From Microterricola viridarii (GTDB taxonomy: Bacteria; Actinomycetota; Actinomycetes; Actinomycetales; Microbacteriaceae), in contig NZ_LT629742.1 of assembly GCF_900104895.1 (NCBI RefSeq), positions 806,001 to 870,000 of the forward strand: a stretch of 64,000 nucleotides of DNA. The letters run 5' to 3'. The position numbers were made by a program, and so were the translations under genes. Numbering within the stretch: the stretch's first letter is position 1; every line of letters begins with the position of its first letter. This document shows, piece after piece, positions 16,344 to 25,776 of this stretch. Below the pieces are notes generated by a model that saw only the letters and a program-made list of their open reading frames with translations, had not been told where the DNA came from and did no database searches.

Positions 16344-18692
16344 ATGTCGAATAACCACAATTCTTCGGGTCGCACGGCCAAGAACTACGATCCTTCCTAC
16401 GCCAAGGGCGGCAGCAAGGGCGGGCCCAAGGGCGCCGGCTCTCGCGCACCCGGCCACCGCGGCCACCGTCCGGAAGAGGGCGGCCCCAAGAAGGCTCGCT
16501 GGAACGCCGACGAGCGCGCAGCCCGCGCCGGCGGAAACGACCGGCCCGCATACGGCAACGACCGCCCGGCCCGCGGCAACGACCGCCCGTCCTACGGCAG
16601 CGACCGTGGCGCGCGCTCCGAGCGCCCGTCCTACGGCGACCGCGCCCCGCGCACCGACCGCCCGGCCTACAACAACGACCGCGGCAACGACCGCGGCAAC
16701 GACCGCGGCGAGCGTCCCTCCTACGGCGCCCGCTCCGAGCGCCCCTCATACGGCGCCGACCGCGGCGCACGCAGCGAGCGCCCCTCCTACGGCGACCGCC
16801 CGCAGCGCGGCAACGACCGCCCGTCCTACGGCAGCGACCGCGGCGCGCGTTCCGAGCGTCCCTCCTACAACAACGACCGCGGCAACGACCGTGGCGCACG
16901 CCCGGCCTACGGCCAGGGCAGCGAGCGTCCCGCCTACGGTGACCGCCCGCAGCGTGGCAACGACCGCCCGTCCTACGGCAGCGACCGCGGCGCGCGTTCC
17001 GAGCGTCCCTCCTACAACAACGACCGCGGCAATGACCGTGGCGCACGCCCGGCCTACGGCCAGGGCAGCGAGCGTCCCGCTTACGGCGACCGCCCGCAGC
17101 GCGGCAACGACCGCCCGTCCTACGGCAGCGACCGCGGTGCACGCTCCGAGCGCCCCGCATACGACGCCAACCGCAACGACCGCGGCGACCGCCCGGCCTA
17201 CGGCCAGCGCCCGTCGTACAACGACCGCCCGCAGCGTCCGGAGCGCACCGAGCGCCCCGCCTACAACGCCGACCGCGCCCCGCGCAAGGACTTCGCCGAC
17301 CGGGCCGACCGCCCGCGTCGCAACTTCGACGAGCGCCCCCCGCGCCGCGACAACTTCGACCGTCCCGGCTTCCAGAAGTCGGACCGCAGCGACTCGAGCT
17401 TCTACCCGAAGCGCGACTTCTCCGGAACCGCGGGCAAGGGCCACTTCACCCCGCAGGATGACGTCGTGCTCGAGCGCCTCGAGGCCGAGGCCATTCAGGC
17501 CTCCGATGTCGTCGGCATGAGCTTCGGCGATCTGGGCCTCGGCGGCAACATCGTTGCTGCCCTTGCCGAGCTCGGCGCACCGAGCCCGTTCCCGATCCAG
17601 GCTGCGACCATCCCCGACGTTCTCGCCGGCAAGGATGTACTCGGCCGCGGCAAGACCGGCTCGGGCAAGACCATCGCCTTCGGCGCACCGCTCGTCGAGA
17701 AGCTGATGGAGAACGGCGGCGGCAAGAAGCGCGCCATGTCGCGCAAGCCCCGCGCCCTGATCCTCGCCCCGACCCGCGAGCTCGCCCTGCAGATCGACCG
17801 CACGGTGCAGCCCATCGCGCGCTCCGTCGGCCTGTTCACCACGCAGATCTACGGCGGCGTGCCGCAGCACCGCCAGGTGGGCGCGCTGCAGCGCGGCGTC
17901 GACATCATCGTCGGCACCCCCGGCCGCATCGAGGACCTGATCAACCAGGGCCGCCTCGACCTCAGCCAGGTCACCATCACGGTGCTCGACGAGGCCGACC
18001 ACATGTGCGACCTCGGCTTCCTGGAGCCGGTGCAGCGCATCCTCCGCGAGACCGCCGACGGCGGCCAGAAGCTGCTGTTCTCGGCCACGCTCGACAAGGG
18101 CGTCGCCGCCCTCGTCAAGGAGTTCCTGCCCTCCCCGTCGGTGCACGAGGTTGCCGGTGAAGACCAGGCCTCCTCGACCATCGACCACCGCGTGCTCCTC
18201 ATCGAGCAGCGCGACAAGACCCGCATCATCGAGCAGCTGGCCGACCGCGACGGCAAGACCCTGGTCTTCGCCCGCACCCGCGCCTTCGCCGAGCAGCTCG
18301 CCGACCAGCTCGACGACGCCGGCATCCCGGCCGTCTCGCTGCACGGCGACCTCAACCAGGCCCGCCGCACCCGCAACCTGGCGCAGCTGACCAGCGGCCG
18401 CGTCAGCGTGCTGGTGGCCACGGATGTCGCGGCTCGCGGCATCCACGTCGACGACATCGACCTGGTGATCCAGGCCGACGCCCCCGACGAGTACAAGACG
18501 TACCTGCACCGCGCCGGCCGCACCGGCCGCGCCGGCAAGCAGGGCACCGTCGTGACGCTCATCCCCAAGCAGCGCCAGCGCCGCATGGCCGAGCTGCTCG
18601 AGCGCGCCGAGATCGAGGCCGACTTCGTCCAGGCCTTCCCCGGCGACGCACTCGTGTCGCAGATCGCCGGCCACGCGCCGGCCAACGCGTAG
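16344..18692 (+). CDS. DEAD-box ATP-dependent RNA helicase with RGG-like repeat-rich N terminus
   Basis: A 782-residue RNA helicase. The core (about residues 380-775) carries all motifs: GKTGSGKT (motif I), APTRELALQ (Ia), TPGRIEDL (Ib), LDEADHMCDLGF (DEAD), SATL (III), FARTRAFAEQLAD (IV), VATDVAARGIHV (V) and HRAGRTGRAG (VI). The first 370 residues are low complexity, rich in Arg, Gly, Asp, Asn, Tyr, Pro and Ser, with many DRxxYG/ERPSYG units. That is unusual because most bacterial helicases carry such basic tails at the C terminus. Such regions bind RNA and can drive condensate formation. The role is probably RNA unfolding in ribosome assembly or cold adaptation. ATG 16344 follows AGGAAA; an in-frame ATG at 16314 lies within the leader. 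The DNA encoding the tail includes a 147-bp tandem repeat, and a strong terminator follows. Confidence 0.95.
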   Translation: MSNNHNSSGRTAKNYDPSYAKGGSKGGPKGAGSRAPGHRGHRPEEGGPKKARWNADERAARAGGNDRPAYGNDRPARGNDRPSYGSDRGARSERPSYGDRAPRTDRPAYNNDRGNDRGNDRGERPSYGARSERPSYGADRGARSERPSYGDRPQRGNDRPSYGSDRGARSERPSYNNDRGNDRGARPAYGQGSERPAYGDRPQRGNDRPSYGSDRGARSERPSYNNDRGNDRGARPAYGQGSERPAYGDRPQRGNDRPSYGSDRGARSERPAYDANRNDRGDRPAYGQRPSYNDRPQRPERTERPAYNADRAPRKDFADRADRPRRNFDERPPRRDNFDRPGFQKSDRSDSSFYPKRDFSGTAGKGHFTPQDDVVLERLEAEAIQASDVVGMSFGDLGLGGNIVAALAELGAPSPFPIQAATIPDVLAGKDVLGRGKTGSGKTIAFGAPLVEKLMENGGGKKRAMSRKPRALILAPTRELALQIDRTVQPIARSVGLFTTQIYGGVPQHRQVGALQRGVDIIVGTPGRIEDLINQGRLDLSQVTITVLDEADHMCDLGFLEPVQRILRETADGGQKLLFSATLDKGVAALVKEFLPSPSVHEVAGEDQASSTIDHRVLLIEQRDKTRIIEQLADRDGKTLVFARTRAFAEQLADQLDDAGIPAVSLHGDLNQARRTRNLAQLTSGRVSVLVATDVAARGIHVDDIDLVIQADAPDEYKTYLHRAGRTGRAGKQGTVVTLIPKQRQRRMAELLERAEIEADFVQAFPGDALVSQIAGHAPANA
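16820..17113 (+). repeat. Two tandem 147-bp coding repeats inside the helicase gene
   Basis: The unit from 16820-16966 recurs almost base for base at 16967-17113 and is followed by a partial third copy. It encodes 49 residues built of SYGSDRGARSERPSY, NNDRGNDRGARPAYG and QGSERPAYGDRPQRGNDR. The period is a multiple of three, so copy-number change would keep the frame. Confidence 0.85.
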
Positions 18693-18709
18693 TCACACGC
18701 AGAACCCCT

Positions 18710-18741
18710 GGGCCCGCTCGACCTTCCGGTCGGGCGGGCCC
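18710..18741 (+). terminator. Intrinsic terminator after the helicase gene
   Basis: A continuous 14-bp stem with one G-U pair (18710-18723 with 18728-18741, loop TTCC) is followed by TTCT. It starts 18 bases after the helicase stop. Confidence 0.85.
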
Positions 18742-18872
18742 TTCTACATACCCGGGGCACCATCGGATGCGGGCCGCACCCCGAACGGGCGGGCCCAATG
18801 CGCGCTCGCCTCTCGCACTCGGCCGGTGCGCGCCGCTAAGCTCTGCGGCAACCGCGTGCGAAGGAGCCCACC

Positions 18873-19598
18873 GTGACCGAAGCCAACGATCGACCCGACT
18901 CCGCCTCTGACCCCGTGCCCGTCGGCACCCCGGGGTCGGCGCCTGTCGGAGCGCCCGCCGGCGACCCGGGAGGCAAGCCGGCTGCGGCGGTCACCAGGGC
19001 CACGCTGCTCTGGATCGGGGCCGGCGTCGTGCTGCTCGCCTTCGTCGCCTCCTTCCTCGGATCCAGCATGGCCGCGGCGACGGCGGAGCCCGCCCCGGCG
19101 CCCACCGTCTATGTGACGGCGACGCCCGAGCCGAGCGCGCCGGCGCCCGAGCCGAGCGAGCCGCCGCTGGACCAGGCTGCGCTCGACGCGATGATCGCCG
19201 AGTTGATGCCAACCGGCTCGATCGTGCGGGCCGGCGTCGGGGCCCCGTCGGTGGACGCCGGCTTCGACGGCGACCTCTACATCGACCTGCAGAGCGCCAA
19301 CGTGTACCTGCGTCAGGACGGCGTGTGGACCTCCGTCGGCAACATCAAGCAGAACGCCGCGGAGAACCTGGCCGGCGAGCAGGGCGAGCAGGGGGAGACA
19401 GGCGCGACCGGCGCCCAGGGCGAGCCGGGCAAGCCAGGCAAGCCGGGCGAGCCCGGGGTCGCCGGCACGCAGGTGTCGCTCGGCACGGGCAGCCCGGACC
19501 CGGCGGCCGCGTGCGGCGCGGACGGCGACATCTACCTCGACACCGCCAGCATGGCCTTCTACACCTGCTCCGCGGGGGCGTGGGTCGCGCAGCAGTAA
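18873..19598 (+). CDS. Membrane-anchored protein with collagen-like Gly-X-Y segment
   Basis: A 241-residue protein of unknown function. The order is a Pro/Gly-rich cytoplasmic start (residues 1-40), one transmembrane helix (LLWIGAGVVLLAFVASFLG, about 46-64), a Pro/Ala/Glu linker and a small domain (about 100-160, DLYIDLQSANVYLRQDGVW). About ten Gly-X-Y triplets follow (GEQGEQGETGATG to PGKPGKPGEPG, about 169-200). The C-terminal part, GDIYLDTASMAFYTCSAGAW, resembles the central small domain, so the two may be repeats of one module flanking the collagen stretch. Similar pairs of short strand modules with collagen-like repeats occur in bacterial surface and phage-tail proteins. The start GTG follows GAAGGAG and TAAGCT (18837-18842) is a -10 candidate. 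A surface or adhesive role is inference. Confidence 0.75.
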   Translation: MTEANDRPDSASDPVPVGTPGSAPVGAPAGDPGGKPAAAVTRATLLWIGAGVVLLAFVASFLGSSMAAATAEPAPAPTVYVTATPEPSAPAPEPSEPPLDQAALDAMIAELMPTGSIVRAGVGAPSVDAGFDGDLYIDLQSANVYLRQDGVWTSVGNIKQNAAENLAGEQGEQGETGATGAQGEPGKPGKPGEPGVAGTQVSLGTGSPDPAAACGADGDIYLDTASMAFYTCSAGAWVAQQ

Positions 19599-19812
19599 CG
19601 CGGTGGGCGGCCCGGCGCGGAGGGAATGCCAGCGGCATCCGCCGTGTTATGTCAACAGCGGATCGGGACAGTCACGGCGTGGGCGCAGCCAACACGCAGC
19701 GTGCACGCAGCGGCGGGTGTTCTGATCGCAGGGAAGTGCCAACGATGTCGAGCCGCGCCGGCCAGGCCGCGCGCGGGTCGAGATCGATCCGGTGGAGCAG
19801 AGAGGGGCCGCG

Positions 19813-20238
19813 ATGAGCACCAACTACGTGGACATTGAAGACAGCGCCGGCGTGCTGCGCCGTTACCGTCACCACGCGAACGGCCGCGGCTTCGTCTCGG
19901 CCGAGGCCACGGTGCACCGCACCGCCTACATCGCGCGGGGGAGCTACGTCGACCCCGGGGCCGAGGTCCATGCCGAGGCTCAGATCGGCCCGGACAGCTG
20001 GATCGAGCCGGGCGCGATCGTCGGAGCCGAGGCACGCCTGGGGGCGCGGGCCCACCTCGCGCCACACGCCGTCGTCGGGGTGCGGGCGCGGCTCGGCAAC
20101 CGGGTCACCGTCGGCAAGGGTGCTCGCATCGGCGAAGGCGCCCGCGTGGGCGACGATGAGACGATCCCGGCCGGGGCCACCATCCCGGGCACCCGACCGG
20201 TCGCACCGAGCCGAGCCCACCTGGGGCTCGCCGCCTAG
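19813..20238 (+). CDS. Left-handed beta-helix (hexapeptide repeat) protein
   Basis: A 141-residue protein dominated by hexapeptide repeats from about residue 30 to 125 (ATVHRTAYIARGSYVDPGAEV, AQIGPDSWIEPGAIV, ARLGNRVTVGKGARIGEGARVGD). These form a left-handed beta-helix as in acyltransferases and gamma-carbonic anhydrases. No clear catalytic histidine triad or acetyl-CoA site could be assigned, so the enzymatic role is unknown. The ATG starts the conserved MSTNYVDIED segment; AGAGGGG lies just upstream. It ends 17 bases before the stop of convergent sbcC. In the 214-base gap before it I see nothing but a short ATGCC/GGCAT hairpin. Confidence 0.78.
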   Translation: MSTNYVDIEDSAGVLRRYRHHANGRGFVSAEATVHRTAYIARGSYVDPGAEVHAEAQIGPDSWIEPGAIVGAEARLGARAHLAPHAVVGVRARLGNRVTVGKGARIGEGARVGDDETIPAGATIPGTRPVAPSRAHLGLAA

Positions 20239-20254
20239 CCGAGCCCGTGTACCG

Positions 20255-23245
20255 CTAGCCGACTTCCTGGCTGATCGTGCTCCAGCCCTGTTCGCTGACG
20301 GCCACCTGCAGCGAGGCGTGAATCTGCTCCTTCATCGCCTCGACGTGGCTGATCAGCCCGATGGTGCGGCCTCCCGTGCGCAGCCCGTCGAGTGTCGTCA
20401 TCGCGATCTCGAGCGTCTCGGCGTCCAACGACCCGAATCCCTCGTCGATGAAGAGGGTGTCGAGAGTGATGCCGCCGGCCCGTCCGGTGACGACCTCGGC
20501 CAGGCCGAGAGCCAGGGCGAGGGACGCCAGGAACGTCTCGCCGCCCGAGAGCGAGTGCGTCGGCCGCTGCGCCCCGGTGTGGCTGTCGAGGATCGCCAGG
20601 CCGAGACCGGACTGCGTGGAGCGGTAGCCGACGGCGTCGTCGTGCTCGAGCAGGTAGCGGCCGCCGCTCATCTGGTGCAGTCGGGCGTTCGCCGCTGCCA
20701 CGATCTCCTCGAGCTCCGCGGCGAGCACGAAGCTCTCCAAGCGCATCCTCCGGTCGTTCGGCGCGTCACCTTTGACCGTCGCGGCCAGGCGCGCCACGAC
20801 CTCGTGACGGTCGATCAGCTCCGCGGATGCCGCCAACGCCGTCTCGACGGTGTCGACGAGCTCACTCAGGCTGGCCGCGTGCGCGGTGAGCGTCGCCCGC
20901 CGGGCGAGGGCCTCGTCGCGGGCCGAGCGGGCGAGCCGCACGGCCTCCTCCGACTCCTCGAGCTCGACCTCTTCGCTCGGCAGCCCGGCGAGTTCGGGCT
21001 CGGCGAGCGTCGCCTTTGCCGCCGCGACCGCGTCATCGTGCGCCCGGAGGCCCGCCCCCAGCTCCGCGCGCCGCTCGGCGTCGAGGTGCGCCGCCACGAC
21101 GGCCGCGGCACTCTCGAAGCCCTGCTTGTCCAGCCGCGCGCGCTGTTCGGAGTCGGCGGAGGTGGCGGCAGAACCGGCCACCGAGACGGCGTTCTGGGCT
21201 GCGGCGAGGGCACGCGCCGCCGTCAAGGTGAGGGCGAGCGCCTCGCTGCGGGCCGCGATCGTGACATAGCCGGCGCGCTGCTCCGCCACGCGCTGCTCGG
21301 CCGCCTCGCTGCGGGTGCGCGCCGCGGTTGAGGCGGCGGCGGCGCGGGCGAGGGTCTCGCGGCACGCGGCCACCGCCGCGGTGAGCGTCGCGAGTTCGGC
21401 ATGGTGCTCGCCGAGTGTGGCGGCCAGCTCGTCGGACTCGGCGGCTGCGGCCGCGGCCAGCGCCACCGAGGTCTCGGCGAGCAGGATCTTGGCCTCGAGC
21501 AGCTGGGTGGGCAGCGTGCCGGCGAGGGCCGTCGCCGCGGCGAGCTCGGAGTCCAGGGCGTGGGCGGCCTCGCGTGCCGTGTCGGCGACGGCGCGGCACG
21601 CGGCCAGCTCGGCCTCGGCGGCGGCGATGTCGTCCGGGCCCACCGCGTCGGCGGAGGCGGCGGCCGGGTGCGGGTGCTCGTGGGCGCCGCAGACGGCGCA
21701 GGGCTCGCCGAAGCGCAGCTCGAGGGCGAGCTCGGCGGCATGCCCGCTCAGGCGTCGTGCCCGCAGCCGGTCGAGCCTGGCGGATGCCGCCGTGCTCTCC
21801 TGGCCGGCCCCGAACTCCCGCGCGCGGGCCTCCGCGAGCTCGGGCTGCAGTGCGGCCACCCGCTGGGCCTGGGCGAGCGTCGCCGCCAGGCGGTCCCGCT
21901 CGGCGGACTCCGGGTCGAGCCGCGCCGCCGCCAACCGCAGCTCGCCCAGGCGCGCCGTGTCGGCCGCGATCAACGCCGGCAGCGCGGTGGAGCGCTCGAC
22001 GGCCTCGGCCAGGGCCGTCTCGGCCGCCGTGTGCTCCCGGGCGTGCTGCTCCTGGGCGTTGTGCAGCGCCGGAAGCTCGCGCTCCAGAGCCAGCGTCTCG
22101 TTGACGGCGCCCTGTTCCTGCGTCGCCGACTCGATGAGCCTGGCCAGTTCTGCCGGGGCGGTGCTGTCCGGGGCGCCGGGCAGGACCACGAACGCGGACT
22201 GCGCCTGCGCGACCGCGTCCTCGGCGGCCCGCAGTGCCGCGCGGGCGCGCTCGGCGGCCGTCACGGCTCCGAGGGCCACATCGGCGCGGGCGGCCGCGGC
22301 CAACGCGGCGCGCTCGGCGTCGATCGTCTCCGTTGCCGCGCGCAGCTCGGCCAGGCGCGCCTCCGCGGCGGCCCGGCGCTGCTGCGCGGTGCGCAGCGCG
22401 ATGCGGGCGTCGTGGGCGGCGTCGGCGGCGGCGAACTGCGCGTCGGCCGTCTCGGCCGCGTCCATCGCCTGCCGGACGAGCAGCTGGCCGTCATCCGTCA
22501 GCGCCGCCAGCCACGGGGTGAGCTGCTCGGCCGTGTGGGACTCGGGCACCGCGGCGGCCTCAGCGGAGACGCCCAGGGCTCGCGCCGCCGATGACGCCTG
22601 CTCCACCAGCTGCTCGAGGGCGGCCCGCCGCGCGCCGAGCTCGCCGTCGAGCTGCTTGCGCCGCTCGGTGAGCGTGGCCTCGTAGTCCTGGAACCGCCGG
22701 GTGCCGAAGAGCGAGCGCAGCACCTCTTGGCGGGCCTCGCTCTTGGCCAGCAGGAACTGCTGGAACCGGTTTTGTGCCAGCAGGATCACCTGCAAGAACT
22801 GGTCTTTGTTCAGGCCGACGAGCTCGGCGATCCGCGGGCCCACCTCGCGCGGCTGTGCCTCGATGCCGTGCCACTCGGTGCCGCGCAGCTCGAACAGCTC
22901 CGCGGTCGCCTTCTGCTTGGTGGTGCCGGTGCCGCGTGCCTTCTGCCGCTCGAACTCGGGCGCCCGCTCCACCCGGTACCGGGTGTCGCCCGCCGTGAAC
23001 TCGAGCGTGACGAGGCTCGGGTCGTCCGGGCCGGCGTGGTCGCTGCGGAGCCGGGCCTTGGTGCCGTCGTAGCGCGGCACGCTGTCGTACAGCGCGAAGC
23101 AGATCGCGTCGAGGATGCTCGACTTGCCGGCCCCGGTCTTGCCGCCCATCAGGAAGATTCCGTCGTCGGCGAAGGCGTCGAAGTCGACGTGCTGCAGCGA
23201 CTTGTACGGCCCGAAGCCCTGCACGCTCAGCTTGTTGATCCTCAT
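20255..23245 (-). CDS. sbcC: Exonuclease SbcCD subunit C (AAA ATPase)
   Basis: A 996-residue SMC/Rad50-like ATPase that partners SbcD to cut DNA hairpins and protein-blocked ends. The Walker A GGKTGAGKSS is at residues 34-43. The zinc hook CAVC (Cys516 and Cys519, in FGEPCAVCGAHEHPHP) sits in the middle of two long Ala/Glu/Arg-rich coiled-coil arms. The ABC signature LSGGETFLASLALALGL (about 890-910) and Walker B TLFIDEGFGSLD (about 930) close the ATPase. The ATG lies in an ATGA overlap with the sbcD stop, so the two are translationally coupled. The length is close to other actinobacterial SbcC proteins. The longer in-frame extension upstream of 23245 is inside sbcD and is not part of the gene. 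Confidence 0.97.
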   Translation of the reverse strand: MRINKLSVQGFGPYKSLQHVDFDAFADDGIFLMGGKTGAGKSSILDAICFALYDSVPRYDGTKARLRSDHAGPDDPSLVTLEFTAGDTRYRVERAPEFERQKARGTGTTKQKATAELFELRGTEWHGIEAQPREVGPRIAELVGLNKDQFLQVILLAQNRFQQFLLAKSEARQEVLRSLFGTRRFQDYEATLTERRKQLDGELGARRAALEQLVEQASSAARALGVSAEAAAVPESHTAEQLTPWLAALTDDGQLLVRQAMDAAETADAQFAAADAAHDARIALRTAQQRRAAAEARLAELRAATETIDAERAALAAAARADVALGAVTAAERARAALRAAEDAVAQAQSAFVVLPGAPDSTAPAELARLIESATQEQGAVNETLALERELPALHNAQEQHAREHTAAETALAEAVERSTALPALIAADTARLGELRLAAARLDPESAERDRLAATLAQAQRVAALQPELAEARAREFGAGQESTAASARLDRLRARRLSGHAAELALELRFGEPCAVCGAHEHPHPAAASADAVGPDDIAAAEAELAACRAVADTAREAAHALDSELAAATALAGTLPTQLLEAKILLAETSVALAAAAAAESDELAATLGEHHAELATLTAAVAACRETLARAAAASTAARTRSEAAEQRVAEQRAGYVTIAARSEALALTLTAARALAAAQNAVSVAGSAATSADSEQRARLDKQGFESAAAVVAAHLDAERRAELGAGLRAHDDAVAAAKATLAEPELAGLPSEEVELEESEEAVRLARSARDEALARRATLTAHAASLSELVDTVETALAASAELIDRHEVVARLAATVKGDAPNDRRMRLESFVLAAELEEIVAAANARLHQMSGGRYLLEHDDAVGYRSTQSGLGLAILDSHTGAQRPTHSLSGGETFLASLALALGLAEVVTGRAGGITLDTLFIDEGFGSLDAETLEIAMTTLDGLRTGGRTIGLISHVEAMKEQIHASLQVAVSEQGWSTISQEVG

Positions 23246-24465
23246 GCCGCGCCCCCTGCCGGTGCGCCGGCCAACTCGCCGGCCAGTTCGCCGGACCGGG
23301 CCGCCTCGTTCGTGGCGATCACCTCGGCCAGGATCTCCCGTTCGGCGTCGCTGGCACCGTCGCCGTTCCGCACGTGCTCGAGGAACCCGGCGACGATCTC
23401 GGCGTCGCTCTTGGCCTTGACCCGCTCGGCGTAGCTGGCCTCGGATGCCGCGGCCACCACGCTCGGCTGGTGGCTGAGGTCGGCGCACCAGCGGTAGCGC
23501 TGCTGCAGTTTGCGCATGGCGTCCAGCGGCCGGGACTGGTCGGTGAGTATCGCGCGCACCCAGTCGCCCTCGGCGGGGGTGTGCACGGCATCCGTCAGCA
23601 GCTCCTCCAGCGTGCCGGTGAGCACGCTGAGCGCGCGCGGCACGGGCAGCGGCAGCCACTCCACCGCGTCCAGGCCGTCGGGGCCGAGCTCGACCAGCCA
23701 GCCGCCGCGCTGCTTGCCCGCCTCACTGAACGAGTAGTGCACCGGGGCGCCAGAGTAGCGGGCCCGCTCGCTCAGCGTCGAGCGGCCGTGGATGTGCCCG
23801 AGGGCGACGTAGTCCGGACCGTCGAAGGTGCGAAGCGGCACCAGGTCGAGGCCGCCTGCGGTGATGTCGCGCACGACGTCGTCGACGAAGGGTGCCGCGC
23901 TGGTGTCGTCGGCAGGGCCGACGTTCACCGCGAAGCAGTGCGAGATCGCGACGCTGCGCCCGCCGCGCTCGGCCAGGTCGGCGCGGACCCGGTCCATGGC
24001 GAAGCCGAGGGTCTGCGCGTGCGTGCGCAGCTCGGCCTCCGGGTACCGGCCGCGCACCAGCGCCGGCTCCAGATAGGGGATGCCGTAGAAGTGCACAGGC
24101 CCGTGCTCGTCCGCCAGCGTCACCGGCCGGTCGTGCTGCTCCGGCCGGGCGATCACGTGCACCCCGCCGAAGGAGGCGAACTCGGACTGGAAGCCGAGCC
24201 GGGTCGCCGAGTCATGATTGCCGCTGGTGAGGATGACGGTGGCGCCCGCCGCGCGGATGGCGCCGAGTGCGCGCGTCAACAGCTCGTAGCTGTCGCGCGA
24301 CGGCACCGCCGAGTCGAACACATCGCCCGCGACGATGACCACGTCGATGTCGCGTTGCCGCACCTCGACCGAGAGCGCGGCCAGCACCTGATCGAGCGCC
24401 GCGAGGGTGGAGTGCCCATGGAAGGTGCGCCCGACGTGCCAATCCGAGGTGTGCAGAATCCGCAT
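23242..24465 (-). CDS. sbcD: Exonuclease SbcCD subunit D (Mre11-like nuclease)
   Basis: A 407-residue metallophosphoesterase that supplies the nuclease activity of SbcCD. All metal-binding motifs are seen: LHTSDWHVGRTFHGHS at the N terminus (D and H), VIVAGDVFDSAVP, TSGNHDSATR (the NHD motif), ISHCFA and LGHIHGRS (GHxH). The C-terminal third contains the SbcC-binding and capping region. It is the first gene of the sbcDC operon and overlaps sbcC by 4 bases. The complex acts at the chromosome on palindromes and replication-blocked ends, which is relevant in a genome carrying the long inverted repeats seen in this window. Confidence 0.97.
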   Translation of the reverse strand: MRILHTSDWHVGRTFHGHSTLAALDQVLAALSVEVRQRDIDVVIVAGDVFDSAVPSRDSYELLTRALGAIRAAGATVILTSGNHDSATRLGFQSEFASFGGVHVIARPEQHDRPVTLADEHGPVHFYGIPYLEPALVRGRYPEAELRTHAQTLGFAMDRVRADLAERGGRSVAISHCFAVNVGPADDTSAAPFVDDVVRDITAGGLDLVPLRTFDGPDYVALGHIHGRSTLSERARYSGAPVHYSFSEAGKQRGGWLVELGPDGLDAVEWLPLPVPRALSVLTGTLEELLTDAVHTPAEGDWVRAILTDQSRPLDAMRKLQQRYRWCADLSHQPSVVAAASEASYAERVKAKSDAEIVAGFLEHVRNGDGASDAEREILAEVIATNEAARSGELAGELAGAPAGGAA

Positions 24466-24523
24466 GACTACAAGCTAGCGCCGACCGCTGACAGAACAGC
24501 GGAAACGCGTTCCGGCTCGCTGG

Positions 24524-25594
24524 CTAGCTGGCCAGCAGTCGCAGCGTCTGCTCGCGGCCCGGCGTGCGGTCCAGCGGCTCGTCGGCGAAGCTGCCGCCGA
24601 TGGCCGACACCATGACCTCGTCGACGCCGTGCTCGGCGGCGAACGCCGCCAGCTCTGCCCGGGCGGTCTCCGGCGTGCCGATCAGCCAGCGCGACTCTGC
24701 CGCAGCGATGAACGCCGCGCGAGCGGCATCCGGGGCCTCGATCTCTGCGGCCTGGGCCTGCTCCACCGTCTCCAGTGCGGTGAGCCGCTGGCCGGAGCGC
24801 AGCCTGGCCATCATGCGCAACTGCGGAAGGGCGCGGGCCCGCGCCTCCTCGAGCGTCGGCGCCACCGAGGCGTTCAGGGTGAGGAAGCTCTGCGGCGTCG
24901 GGTGCGCCTCGCTCGGCTGGTACTCGGTGCGGTAGAGGCGCATCGCTGCGGCCAGCCCCTCGCCGCTGAAGTGGTTGGCGAAGACGTAGGGCAGGCCGAG
25001 CCGGGCGGCGAGCCTGGCCGAGTAGTCGCTGGAGCCGAGCAGCCAGATCGTCGGGGCGCCGGATGCCGCAGGCGTCGCGTGCACGACGTACTCCTGCCCG
25101 CTGGTGAGTGTGAACGCGGCACCGCCCGGCTGCAGCAGCGCCTGGATCTCGCCGATGTTCTCGGGGAACCGCGACACCTCGCTGGTCGCGCCGCTCTGGT
25201 TCAGCAGCGCGGTGATCACCGGGTCGCTGCCGGGGGCGCGGCCGAGGCCCAGGTCGATGCGGCCCGGCGCGATCGCCTCGAGCGCGGCGAACTGCTCCGC
25301 CACGACGAGCGGGGCGTGGTTGGGCAGCATCACGCCGCCGGAGCCGACCCGGATCCGCTCCGTGCGGCTCGCGATCGCGGCGATCAGCACCGGGGGAGTG
25401 GTCGAGGCCACGGCGGGCATGTTGTGGTGCTCGGCCAGCCAGTAGCGCTCGAAGCCGAGCTCGTCGGCGGTCTGGGCGAGTGAGACGGATGCCGCCACGG
25501 CCTGGGCGCTGCTCTGCCCGCTGCGCACAGGCACCAGGTCGAGCACGGAGAGGCGGGGCAGGGCGGGCGCGGGGGTGTGTGCTGCGGTAGTCAT
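24524..25594 (-). CDS. LLM class flavin-dependent oxidoreductase (luciferase-like, MsnO8-type group)
   Basis: A 356-residue (alpha/beta)8 luciferase-like monooxygenase. The N-terminal strand SVLDLVPVRSGQ, the YWLAEHHNMPAVASTTPP segment (His-His at the flavin site) and VGSGGVMLPNHAPLVVAEQF mark the group-1 subfamily. The IDLGLGRAPGSDP stretch is another shared element. It likely uses FMNH2, and the substrate is unknown. The gene lies 58 bases upstream of sbcD on the same strand but is unlikely to be functionally linked to it. In the 182-base divergent gap to the FKBP gene I could not identify a convincing promoter. Confidence 0.9.
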   Translation of the reverse strand: MTTAAHTPAPALPRLSVLDLVPVRSGQSSAQAVAASVSLAQTADELGFERYWLAEHHNMPAVASTTPPVLIAAIASRTERIRVGSGGVMLPNHAPLVVAEQFAALEAIAPGRIDLGLGRAPGSDPVITALLNQSGATSEVSRFPENIGEIQALLQPGGAAFTLTSGQEYVVHATPAASGAPTIWLLGSSDYSARLAARLGLPYVFANHFSGEGLAAAMRLYRTEYQPSEAHPTPQSFLTLNASVAPTLEEARARALPQLRMMARLRSGQRLTALETVEQAQAAEIEAPDAARAAFIAAAESRWLIGTPETARAELAAFAAEHGVDEVMVSAIGGSFADEPLDRTPGREQTLRLLAS

Positions 25595-25776
25595 CGCTCG
25601 GTCAAACCGGCGGGGCCGTTCCGGTATTCCAATCGGAAACCGCGCGGCCAGCTTTCAGGCAAGCCCAAGGCCGAAGTGACAGACTCGACAAGGCCCTTGA
25701 GCGGAATACGCCGAGTGGCCGCCCCTGCGGCGATCCCCTGCAGCCGCTCCCGACGCGAATCGAGAACCTCACCAGC

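Noticed and set aside
19599-19812. Possible small RNA or tRNA in the gap before the hexapeptide gene
   Set aside because: No cloverleaf, CCA end or strong promoter-terminator pair was seen.
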